Part shown: piece after piece, positions 54,253-64,000 of the stretch
How the letters are laid out: each line of letters starts with the position of its first letter
Position numbering within the stretch: position 1 is the stretch's first letter
From: Eutreptiella sp. 'Long Island Sound 2002'
Lineage: Eukaryota > Euglenozoa > Euglenophyceae > Eutreptiales > Eutreptiaceae
Reading direction: 5' to 3'
Assembly (NCBI GenBank): GCA_964036045.1
Contig: OZ038383.1
Location: forward strand, 111,573,241 to 111,637,240
Length of the DNA: 64,000 bases
Program-made: the position numbers and the translations under genes
Notes under the pieces: model-generated
What the model saw: the letters and a program-made list of their open reading frames with translations, nothing else
What the model was told of the DNA's origin: nothing
The model's database searches: none

Positions 54253-57200
54253 ATGGCTGGGCGGGCGTGTGTAGGCAGCACATACATAAAATGCATGAAG
54301 GAGAGATAACACAGATACTCAGCCACCGAATGTCGCCGTGACACAGGCAAACGGTGATTACAGGGCCATTGCACGTCTTAGAGGGCTGTACGTATACACA
54401 TGTACACGCAAATACGGGTAGGTGTATGCATGGCGTACAGTCGCGTTTACGTGTGTGTACATATCAGCGTACACGTGCATATATATTTGGGTGTTTATAC
54501 CCCCCTATGCGAACTAACACCATGTCTACATAGGGAGTCTGCATATACGCATATAGGAAGCGTACACTGAAGACAACCTGCTGACAGTGTCTACAACTAA
54601 CAGGCCGTGTGTACTCGTGGCACAAAGTGTCCGCAGACTATGGACCACTGGACCCTTGTGCATGGGTAAACGTTGTCATTGGGTCAGTCTTGTGGCTTTC
54701 TTTTCTTGGGTTCTGTATCAGTGTGTCTACATCTACATGGCGACAGATTGATGTGTGTGCAGCCGTCCGGCTACCCAGCCCTTTCCCCGTGGGATGTGGC
54801 TCGCTGTACGCATCACTGTCTGCCCATGCCCAAATACCACAGAGGCCTCAGAATTGTCACCGTCTGTTCTGTGGCCACTGATCTGGGACCCCTGCTGATG
54901 TCCTCCGAGGGGCCATCAGACTGTATCCCCTTGGTGCTACTGCTCACTCCTTTGCTCCAAAAACTGAGGAGGAGGAGGAAGATCTGTGACTCAGTGGCAT
55001 GGCCACGTAGCTCAGCGGGTCATGGGAGGCTGTTTGGAGGGGTCCTCTGTGCTCCGCCTCACACATACTTCTTTGGGCCTATTGCTCATTTTTTTTTTGG
55101 GGGGGGCTGACTCGAAGCGTTCACGAGTACTCAAGACAGTTCTTGGAAATTGGGCGACTCAAGTATATGATACACTTCCTCGGGCCTATTGCTAAATAAA
55201 CCACTCCTGGAGACTGCAGGCCATGATGTAGTACCCTCCCCCCCTTGTCCTTCCCCACCCCAGGGAAGACGGTCCCCCGCCACCCCCTGGGGGACGGTCA
55301 CCAAGTGATGGTCCCCCACCACCTCCCAGGGGAACGTAGTACCGCCGTACACACACACTGTGGGGCACAGAAAATGCGGCAGAAGACGAAATAACACAGC
55401 ATGGAAAACGTTGGTGTGCAGAGCTTGTCACAGTGACAAATGAAAGCAAGTAATGCAACAACATGAAAATCATGCGCGCGCTCAATGGGCTGCCAATGTA
55501 ATTGAAATTTACTCCTTGGCTCGCTAGGTGTAGAATTCCTTCGTCCTGCTCCATTTGACCTTGAATTCTTGAACATGCTCACCACTTTCAACAGGAATGC
55601 TTTGGACAGCACCCTTGGGCGGTGGCTTGGCCCTTTTGGGGTTCACCCAAGCCGATTATTTACGGGGGTTTACAGTGATTTTGGCCCCCGGCCCCCAGAT
55701 TGTGTAAATGTTGTAAATTTTCCCAAAAGTGGCGTCAATTTCCGTAAAAATAGTGTAAATTTAAAGAATGGACGGTGTCACTCAGCAGCTCAACCAATTA
55801 CAAAAACTCAAAACACTGTAATATGGTGTTTTGAACATTGGTTGCTTGGGCCTTGTGGCCCCAAGTAGCGTTTGGATGATTGGTTTCGTGTTTGGAGTAA
55901 AAAAACTTTGTGTGTACATACTTATATAGACCGGCAGGCTGGGTTTTTTCTAGGTGGGTTTGCCCAAGCACTGCCGGGGGTGGAGGGGGTAATGTGGGAT
56001 GTGGGATGCTTCACGGACTTGGCGGTCCAGCATCGTCCTCTTAACTGCTGCACACCGCGGAATATCCTTGGTCTCTTCCCAGGCTTGGGGCAGTGATGCA
56101 GTCCATGGGTCCATCTAAATCTGGAATTTGTTGCTGAGGTGTCCTGTTGTTTGTTTATGTTTGTTTGACGCTTGCGCCTCGTGTTGGTGTTTGTGAGCTT
56201 TGGTTGCATCTGCAGGGGAAAATAGGGCGGAGATCTGTGTGCACACAACTGCATCGCCGCACTGGTTGCTGCTGCCCTGGTGATACAGGCATCGGGTGAT
56301 GTTCTTTACTGGGGACCCTCCTGTATGACCGCACAGGTCGTCACTGGGCTATTGTCCTGGTCCCTGGAGAGGAGAAAACAGCCCGCGGCCAGCACCCTCG
56401 CGCTGTGGTGCCTCAAATTTGGGCCGGCTGGGAACGGGGAGGGGGGAGGGGGGAGGGGGGGGGGGGGTGGTTCTGGTTGTCCCGGTGTTGTGTTGTGCGA
56501 CCACCTCCTTACTGAGGGTGGAAGCTTCATGCTCATACAAAATGCCCAGCATTGCTTCGGGGAGGGCGAAGGGGGGGGGGGGGGTTGCCATGTTGCGCCA
56601 TTTACCCATTCCTCACCCACATCCCAACCCTGTCCCTGTGTGCGCACAGACTGCAAAAGCGGGGTAATAATGCCATAAGGCATACATCGGGTAATGTGTT
56701 GCTGCACAGGTGCCCCCTTCTTCCAAGGTGCAAGCCGAGGCATGAAGACCTAACCCAAGTCTTCAAGGCTGAGCCGTTTGGTGTACAGGGTCCGCACCGT
56801 GGGTGTTGGGCGTACAGTCCCTCTGCAGGGGAATGCCCTGCGGAGCATTGCGGACAGCAGTTCTAGGGCGCTGCATCTGAGGCTGTGGCCAAGGGGAGGG
56901 CTTAAGGGACGGGTGCTCTAGAGGGTTAGGGTTCGAGGGTCAGCACGTCGCTTACGTCCCATGTACCGCCCACTTCCTTCGCTGTCGCTGTGCGCAGTGT
57001 CGACATCAAGTGACCGCCTGCCGCGGCTGTCACAAGTCCCCGGGACCCAACACAATGGCCCCCTCCGCCATGTCCAAACCCCAACTCAACACCATCCCCC
57101 CATCCGCAACCAGACATCCCACCTCCCGTCGTGTGGACAGCGCACAGCCCTGCGGCTTGTGGACAGAACGGACATCGAATGGGGCCACGACAACGGCAGA

Positions 57201-58465
57201 CATCAATCTACAAAACAGTACAGACTCGTACCCCTCCCCCCTTCTGCAACGCGGCCACCAACGCCGCCAAGCGAAGACGGGCTGGAGTTGTGTTACCTGC
57301 GTCAATCCGGCAGGTCTCCACTAAATACAGACCCCACGCCCACCGTAGCCCAGACAATGTGGGGGCGAGGGTCCGGCATCGACAGGCCCACCCCCCGTGT
57401 GCAGATGCGTTAAGGGGGGGCTCAGGGGACACGAGGGAGTGGAGGGGATGCAGAGTGCTGGGGCTGGAAAGGGGCTTGAACACTCTGCGATGCGCTGTGC
57501 CGCAAGCAAAGCCCACGTGCTCCTCAATGCCTCTTCCCGTGTGCCAACAAAGCGTTGGATCAGGTACACAGGGCCTTCTGGAGAGGACATCCGGGCAAAA
57601 GGGGGAAGGGGGGGTGCACTTGCGGTGGTGTTGCCTGAGGGATTGGGGGAGGGGGGGATGCGGATTGGCTGATGGAGGGGCCCTACGCTTTGCAGCGAAG
57701 CTCGTGGGGCTGCCCCGCTTTGAAGGGGACATGAAGGGTCAGTGGAGGGGGGGTGTCACAAAGGCTGGGTCAATGTGCCGGTCAGTACTTCCGGGGGTAC
57801 GCACCGGTTTGGCTTGTCAGTGTTTGTCCGCAGGCGGTGGGTTGGGGGGGGGGGGTCTTCGGCTCAGGAGAGTGGGACCCATGTCCCTCTGCGCACAGGC
57901 GCCGCTGCGGCCCCCATGGGGTCCCTCCCACGCCGGCGCCGGCGACGCTTCACTTGAGGTCTTTGGCCCAAACGGTGAACTTCGGAGGGGGATCACCACC
58001 GCCCACATCTGCTGTGGGAAGTGGAGCACAGGGCCGAGGGGGAGGGTATGAGTAAAGGGGGGGGGGGGTATGTGTGTGTGGGGGGGTGCTCAGCAGCACG
58101 TACGAAGGCCGGCGATGAGGAAAGCGGCGGAGTACCAGCGGATACAGCGATGGTCAGGGGGCGTCTGAGAGCGGCCGCGGGGCTGCGGGGCACTACGCTG
58201 GCCCCGTCCCACGTCGGCAACCAACCACCACACGGACCGCACACCACCGCGCGGGCCACGGTCTCGATGCGTATTGACAGGGCTATTGACATCTAATGCC
58301 CCCCCCCCCCCCCTCCCCCCCAAAGGCACACCCCCGGCGCTGTGACGGGGGTGCGCACTGGGGGCGGTAGAGGGAGGGGGGGGAAGGGGAAGGGGAAGGG
58401 GAAGGGAGGCAGTCGCGTGCGACCCCCCCCCCCGCCGCCTGGAATGGCCCGGGGCGGCGGGGGGG

Positions 58466-59083
58466 TCAAGGGGCGGTGCGAGGCGCCACGCGCGCGTTGC
58501 CCGAGAGCTTCGCGCTGTACGACCCCCCGCCCCTGACCGACTGGTTCGGGGACCGGGGCCGGGAGGCGCCGCGGGCCCCCAGCGCCGGGGCACGGGGGCT
58601 GGCCGCGCCACTGCCCCGTGGCCGGCGCTCCAGCGACACCGCGATGGCGATGGGGCTGCCCCGGGGGACGGAGGCCGACCGCGGCGGCGCGGGCCCCTGG
58701 GTCTCGGGGGCGGGCATCGCGCACGCGGCCGCAGCGTCGGCGGCCTCGGGGGGCAGCAGCTTCGGGGGGCTCAGGGTGACATAGGCGGCCTCCCTCTGAC
58801 TCTTGGTGACCATCGCGGCGTTGGCGGAGCCGAGCAGGGCCTTGAGGGAGGCGTTCTCCATCCGCAGGACCCGCATCGCGTCCTCCAGCCGCCGCCGCTC
58901 CAGCGCCGCCCCCTCGCGGGCGCCCAGGGCCTCGCGGTGCATCGCGCGCGCGTCCCGCAGCAGCGCGTCCGCCCATCGCTGGAGCTGCACGTCCTGCTGC
59001 TGCAGGCACGCCACCAGCCGCCCCACCGCCGGGATGCCGTCCGCCGCGTACTGCGACGCGGTCGCCACGCACTCCGTCTGCAC
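58466..59083 (-). CDS. coiled-coil gene, last exon
   Basis: 618 bp, acceptor GCCGCAG, ends at the stop at 58466. Starts VQTECVATASQYAADGIPAV, keeps helix for about 110 residues, then becomes low-complexity (SLERRPRGSG, RPRSPNQSVRG). Confidence 0.82.
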   Translation of the reverse strand: MQTECVATASQYAADGIPAVGRLVACLQQQDVQLQRWADALLRDARAMHREALGAREGAALERRRLEDAMRVLRMENASLKALLGSANAAMVTKSQREAAYVTLSPPKLLPPEAADAAAACAMPAPETQGPAPPRSASVPRGSPIAIAVSLERRPRGSGAASPRAPALGARGASRPRSPNQSVRGGGSYSAKLSGNARVAPRTAP

Positions 59084-62000
59084 CTGCGGCGAGAGGGGGG
59101 CACATGGGCACATGAACTGCGATGGAGGGGTGTCCAGCAGCCCCCCCCCACCCCCCAAACGCCCGCTGGGCAGTCCCCTGGAGGACACCCAAGGCCCCTG
59201 GACCCCCCCCCCCCCTCGTCTTGGGCCCTGACACCCACCGCCCCCTCCCCCGGGGGCGCTCGTGCGTTCGCTGCGAACAAATGCACGACGTCGGTGTCCC
59301 GGTTCGTGTGTCTGCGTGTCTGGGGCTTGCCCTTTAAAAACGCAGGCGGTGACCAATGACTTTGCCGGCCACTCACTTGAAATGGGCCCAAAAGCGCCCA
59401 AAGGAAAACGACGGGGGCACAGCACCGGCCGTCAGGGCGGTCCTTAACGGGAAAAAAAAAGTGTTCCGGAATCCGTTTTCCCACAAAAGCCCGCGGGCAC
59501 TCCATGTGCTCAACCATGGTTGGTGGCGGTTGGCGGTTGGCGGTTGGCAGTTGGCAACTGGTGGTTGGTGCCGGTTGGTGGTGGTTGGACCCCCCCCCCC
59601 CCAACCGACCCTCCCAACCGCCCCCCCCCCCCCCCATCGCCCCTCCCTGAAACCCCCCCTCCAATGCCCCCCCCTTTGGGGGCCTTCGGCCCACTTCTAC
59701 TGGGGGGGGGGGGGAGTCGCGTATAAAAGCGAGGAGACGTCCCCCCTGTGTTGGCGGCGGTTGGTGGTTGGTGATTGGTGGTTGGTGGCGGTTGGCAGTG
59801 GTTGGCAGTTGGCGGTTGGTCGCCGCTGGCGGTTGGCGGCAGTTGGTGGTTGGCGGTTGGTGGCGGTTGGTGGTTGGCGGTTGGTGGCGGTTGGTGGTTG
59901 GCGGTTGGTGGTCCCTTGGGGCGGTCCTTAAGGGCGGTCGTTAGCAAAAAAAAAAATCTCGTCCCTTAAGGACCGCCCTGCCGGCCGTGCAAAAGGCGCC
60001 ATCCAATCGGCAAATACCCGGAGACCACTGCCCACAGCCCCGCAGAGCATCGGCCTTCCATCCCCCCCCCCCCCCTCCCCCCGTCCCGCCACCGTCCTCC
60101 GGGACGCACGACGCGTCGTATGCCACACAATATGCGAGCGTTCACGGAAGTGCCCGGTGGATGAAGAGATGGTGTGCCTTGTACAATGTACCAAATACAG
60201 AGGACTGCACATGGAAACAGGAAATGCAGAACACAGCGTGTGCACTATGAATGATCGATGGACATAAAGTGCAGCGCGCTGAATGGGGTAGCAATCTGTC
60301 TTGCCCGGGTGGGCCAGCCCACTGGGGATCCACCATGCCCCACCCCCACTTGCCAGCACACCGAGGGTGAGATGGATGGGCGGAAGAAACCATGACGATA
60401 CCATTCGACCCTCGGCCCCCTTTGTCTGCATTGGCACTGCACGTCTGCAACATGCCCACGATGTCTACAATTGGCAGACTGCGTCTACTTGTGGCAGACA
60501 GTGTCTACAGACCACAGAACACCACCCCCATGTGCATCGCTGGATGTCGCTACTGAATGTACTCGTAGATACACACGTGTACCCACAGTGCACACGCGAC
60601 GCACCGGGAGGTGTCGCACACCCGATGCACCGGGACACGTCGCACATCTTTAGGTACACGTACACATGCATCCGCACAGACACATGTACGCGCACGTACC
60701 CCGCCCCCTTGCAATCTCCCCCCCTGGCGCGCGACGGTCTCCCAGGGGGGGTGGGGGGGGGGAGACTGTCACCAAGTGACGGTTTGCCCCCCCCGAATTC
60801 TAGTCTAGAGAAAATTTCTTCGGCGCCTTCGACGCCTCGTGTTTCCTATGCTTTTTGGGCCAAGTGACGGTCTCCCGGGTGGGGGGAGGGGGGGTTTGCA
60901 AGGGGCGGGGGGGGGGGGGGGATATACCAGCACCTACAATATGCAACCCATGTGTGCCGATGCATCAGGAGGCGTCATACACCTCACGCCTCATCAGGAC
61001 ATCAGGTGTCGCACAACACGCCGGGCCCCCACACGTCGTTAATATCCCTCTTTGACGAGTGGGGGGAGGGGGGCCCGGCGCGCAGCGCCGCAAGGGACCC
61101 CCTGGGCTGCGGAGGCGGCACCTGCAGCGCAAACACCGGCTCCGCCAGACGGTCCATACTGCCGCTGCACTGGCCCAGCAGCGCCGTGCGGCCCCGACCC
61201 GCCTCCGCCTGCGCCGCGACGTGCGCCCGCTGCAGCTCGTTCCGCACGCCCTCGGCCGCGCGCTCCGCGCGGGCCTGCCCCTCCCGCCGCTCCTCCTTCA
61301 GCTGCTCCTGCGCCACCGCCAGGGCCTCCCGGGCGGCCGCCGCATCTGCCGTGACGCCCGCATTGTCCTCCCGCAGCTTCTGCAGCTCCACCGCCACCTT
61401 CTCGTACCCCTCCGTCTCCTGCTGCCGCACGTCCTTCAGCTTCTGCAGCAGCAGCTGGTGCTCCGCATACAGCTGCTGGTACTTGTTGCCCTCCTGCCGC
61501 ACCTGCACAACGTGGGCGTGCTGGCGGACGGCGGCAGCGCGCTCACACTCCCACTTCACTCTCACCCCCACGCAATCCTAGAGCCCGAAGTGCTCTCGCT
61601 AGTGGAAGGGGGGCCGCCCCACCCGCCCGCAACTCGAGGAGGCCTTCAGAATGGAAGGCCTCCTGTGCAGGGCTGTGCAGGGCTCTGTGTGCTAGAGCAC
61701 GGGGGCGGCAGCCCTGTGCAGAAGGGCAGGGGGGACCCCACACCACCCTGGGCCAGCCGCCGCGCAGAAAGCGGACAGCCACGGAGCAGGTCCCGGGACG
61801 GAGGAAGCCCCCGTCCAGATACACACACACACACACAACCAAAGGGACGATGGAAGAGGTCGCGTAGCTCGGCCGTCGTGCACCTGACGCCTGAACTAGA
61901 GGTACCCGGTTCGAACCCCATTAGTGGGATTGCACAGCTCTCCTGGGCGCTGCGGTGTCGGCGATCGGGGGCTCGGGTTCAAGGCCCGTGCCCCATCCGC

Positions 62001-63929
62001 CTTCCCAAGGGCACAGCACCCCGCCGATGCCGTTGGGTACCAGCACCTGCACGACAAAACACAAAGACAGAGAGGGAGGGAGGGTGGGTGGGTGAGAGAG
62101 AGCAGACACGCGCAGGGGAGGGGGGGGCGACGAGGACGAGGCACACACACCCACCCACCCACACAAACACACACACACACACGCAAGGCAGCGGAGGGCA
62201 CACCCCCAAGCCCGCAGCCCCCCCCCCCCCCCCCCGGACCGCACACCGCCACCCGCACCTTCGCCTCCGCATCGGCACAGAGCTGCTTCAGGGAGGCCTT
62301 GTCGGTCAGCAGCCCCTCCACCCGCGCCTGCATGTCCTGGACCGTCTGCTGGTGCCCCACGTGCGCCATCTCCAGCACCGCCTGCGCGTCGGACTCCGCC
62401 GCTTTGTGCTGCGCCGCCAGCGCCGCCAGCTCCGCGTGCAGCGCGGCGTTCGCCTGCTCCAGCCGCTCCGCCGTGGCCGCGTGCTGCGAGTGCGCCTCCA
62501 GCAGCTGCTGCTTCCACTTTGTCTCCTGCGCCTCCCGCTCCTCGTTCAGCTGCGCCACCTTCCGCTGGTGCTCCTGCGCCGCGTCCGCGAGGCGCTGCCA
62601 GAAGTCCTCCGCCGCCCGGTCCAGGGCCTCGACCTGCGCCTGCGTCTCCAGAGTGCACTGCCACCGCATGTTCCGCAGCTCCTCTTCGTACCGGTCCACC
62701 AGCACCTGCGGCGGATGGGCAGGCGGTGGGGGGGGTTTTGGCATGACGCCATGGGGTGATGATCTCGTCTGCAGCCGGCGGCGCCTACTGGCCGATCACC
62801 ATTCGCTGCCCTTCCCTTGGACCCTTTTCCTCCATAGGCGGTGGTGCCCATTGGCTTCTCACCACCCTTTGACCTTCCTCTTCCTCCCTGCCCTAACCTT
62901 CCCTCTCCCCTCCCCTTTCCCTTCCCTTGGCCTTTCCCTCCGTAGGCCGCAGTGCCTATCGGCCTCACACCCATCCTTCCCTTCCCATTCCCTTGGTCGG
63001 TTGTGCCAACGGAGCCCCCGGACTTGCCCTGATTCACTTCTCTGCGTCGAGTCCACGCAGAGGAAGGCAGGCGGTGGGGGGGGGGGGGGCGGTGGCAGAT
63101 GGGGGCACCGGAGGGTACGAAGGGGGAGGGAGGGGGTGAGGGACACAGGGGAGGGGGGAGATGGGGTGAGAAGCGAGGGAAGCGGAAACAGAAGGAGGGA
63201 TAGGGAGGGGCATGAAGGGGAAGGGACGCAGAAAGGAAGGCAGAGGCGTGGGAAGAGGGCACGCCAGCGAGCCAGGGATGCGGGGAGGCAGGGGGGGTGA
63301 GGAGGGATGGACAGACGGAGGGACGTGGGGAGGGATGGAAGGAAGGCACCACCGAGCGAGCGTGCCACACCCCTGCACGGTCACAGCACCTTGCAGTCAG
63401 CCTCGTGCTCCTGCACCTGCGCCTCCAGCTGCTGAATGCGGCTGCGGAACTGCCACTCCTGGTCCCCCACGGCCGCCTCCTTGGCCTCCAGCTGCTGCTG
63501 CAGCTCCCGCACCCGCCCATCACTGACCTCCCGCTCCGCAGCGACCTGCTGCAGCTCCAGCGCCTGCGCCCTCAGCCGCTCCGCCAAGTCCTCCTTCTCC
63601 TGCGCTGCCCGCTGCTCCTGCTCCCGCAGGGCCTGGCCCTGGCTCTCGCACTGGGCCTGCGCCGCCCGCCACTTCTCCTGCTCCACTTCGGTCTGCTTGA
63701 GGGCCCGGTCGAAGGCGTCGCCCGCCTGCCGCTGCGCCTGCGCCGCGCGCGTGGCCTCCCCCTGCAGCGCCTCGCGCTGGGCAACGAGGTCCTGGACCTG
63801 CGCCTGCAGGCGTTGCGCCTCGGCTTCGTACGAGGCCCGGGTGCTGCTCAGCTGGCGGAGGAGCTCCTCGGTGCCCTGCTCGTGCATCCGCTTCATCTCC
63901 TTCTGCCGGGCCTCGCTCTGCCCCACCTC
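58466..63929 (-). CDS. long coiled-coil protein, C-terminal 661 residues, partial at the right edge
   Basis: Exons 63390-63929, 62259-62705, 61122-61502 and 58466-59083 join in frame; all introns are phase 0. Exon 1 is preceded by an acceptor (CCTCAG), so the gene continues off the right edge. Residues 1-456 are almost wholly heptad-like, rich in Gln, Glu, Ala, Leu and Arg (for example LQQVAAEREVSDGRVRELQQ, RLEQANAALHAELAALAAQ, QLLLQKLKDVRQQETEGYEK). Residues 456-570 carry a further helical segment (GRLVACLQQQDVQLQRWADA, ERRRLEDAMRVLRMENASLK). The final 80 residues are Pro/Ala/Arg/Ser-rich and probably disordered. Such proteins are usually structural (centrosome, cilium, cytoskeleton, vesicle tethers), but no family-specific motif is seen. 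Confidence 0.82.
59518..59930. repeat. GGTTGG/GGCGG repeats in an intron
   Basis: Two blocks (59518-59590 and 59755-59920) of GGTTGGTGG, GGCGGTTGG and GGTTGGCGG units, then GGCGGTCCTTAAGGGCGG. The first block is preceded by AACCATGG, like the elements at 6248 and 6836, so this is probably the same family. Confidence 0.75.
61122..61502 (-). CDS. coiled-coil gene, exon
   Basis: 381 bp, phase 0 to 0, acceptor TTGTGCAG, donor GTGCCG. Encodes VRQEGNKYQQLYAEHQLLLQ at its start and ends DRLAEPVFALQ. Confidence 0.85.
61821..61838. repeat. CA microsatellite
   Basis: (CA)8-9 immediately before the tRNA-like sequence. Confidence 0.85.
61866..61925 (+). repeat. tRNA-like sequence (SINE head)
   Basis: TAGCTCGGCCG (A-box-like) and CCGGTTCGAACCCC (B-box) at tRNA spacing, on the plus strand, that is antisense to the coiled-coil gene, within an intron. 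No complete cloverleaf forms. Confidence 0.45.
62141..62184. repeat. CA-rich simple repeat
   Basis: ACACACACCC and (CA)n within 80 bp of the exon end. Confidence 0.85.
62259..62705 (-). CDS. coiled-coil gene, exon
   Basis: 447 bp, phase 0 to 0, acceptor CCGCAG, donor GTGCGG. Encodes VLVDRYEEELRNMRWQCTLE at its start and ends KQLCADAEAK. Confidence 0.85.
62770..63360. other. intron with a pyrimidine block then a purine block
   Basis: On the plus strand 62800-63000 is C/T-rich (CCCTTCCC modules and 2-3 diverged copies of a GGCGGTGCC(T/C)ATTGGCC unit) and 63110-63350 is G/A-rich (GGGAGGGAGGG modules). The blocks are loosely complementary. 62944-63030 shares sequence with 9620-9715. Confidence 0.6.
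63390..63929 (-). CDS. coiled-coil gene, first exon in the window
   Basis: 540 bp, phase 0 to 0, acceptor CCTCAG, donor GTGCTG. Begins EVGQSEARQKEMKRMHEQGT and ends QVQEHEADCK. More exons must lie beyond 64000. Confidence 0.85.
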
Positions 63930-64000
63930 CTGAGGACATATAGAGCGGGGGGGGGGGGGGGGCGTGCAAAGCGGGGGCCTCGGGCCATGGCAGACCCCGT

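Noticed and set aside
55005-55060. A perfect tRNA A-box (TAGCTCAGCGGG)
   Set aside because: No B-box at tRNA spacing and no stems; treated as chance.
57480-57590. Possible minus exon with GPVYLIQRFVGTREEALRST
   Set aside because: Reads well for about 40 residues but has no convincing acceptor or donor, and it does not join in phase to either neighbouring gene.
1-64000. CRISPR arrays, rRNA genes, prokaryotic operons
   Set aside because: No direct repeats with unique spacers, no rRNA-like segments, no Shine-Dalgarno-led gene strings; all signs are eukaryotic.

Overview
The window is eukaryotic nuclear DNA: low gene density, GC-rich, rich in repeats, with spliced genes. Every gene model I can support lies on the minus strand and uses GT-AG introns of about 0.7 to 3.3 kb. 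Interstitial TTAGGG repeats, tRNA-derived short repeats (SINE-like), long CA/TG tracts, many mono-G/mono-C runs and an AT-rich scrap carrying the 3' ends of two tRNAs of organellar type point to a protist or alga with a TTAGGG-type telomere. I cannot assign a lineage from the sequence alone.

Three spliced genes can be assembled by reading-frame and splice-phase continuity. (1) At the left, four exons between 3026 and 11281 (perhaps with a fifth at 14106-14498) join in frame into a class 3 lipase-like alpha/beta hydrolase. It reaches the oxyanion segment FRGT and the strand before the nucleophile elbow; the exon with the catalytic GxSxG serine is not seen and would lie left of 3026 or outside the window. 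(2) At 42457-49304, four exons join into a 379-residue protein with a C-terminal C2-like domain. (3) At 58466 to the right edge, four exons, all separated by phase-0 introns, encode the last 661 residues of a long coiled-coil protein. In addition 17840-19171 holds an intronless 443-codon orphan gene with a basic C-terminus.

Much of the rest is repeat. 919-2852 contains a 10-bp minisatellite, a 184-196 bp tandem repeat with C-tracts of varying length, and a palindrome with arms of about 90 bp. 22641-23770 is an 85-bp satellite organised as 255-bp trimers, in which the centre of a hairpin flips between AA and TT. 24845-33535 is an 8.7-kb satellite of monomers of about 103 bp, related to the 85-bp unit, with a 3.1-3.2 kb higher-order duplication and a (TTAGGG)3 insertion in its first monomer. 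These two arrays, with the hairpin flipping, are the most unusual part of the window. The genic introns carry their own repeats: a 20-bp x 19 array that abuts a splice acceptor, a 206-bp MITE-like element with 20-bp perfect terminal inverted repeats, a 380-bp TG tract, and dispersed GGTTGG-rich elements.

Stretches not listed (for example 15500-17490, 38350-42450, 50500-51950, 54450-58465) show only degenerate repeats, short chance ORFs and simple sequence. I see no bacterial operons, CRISPR arrays or rRNA genes.
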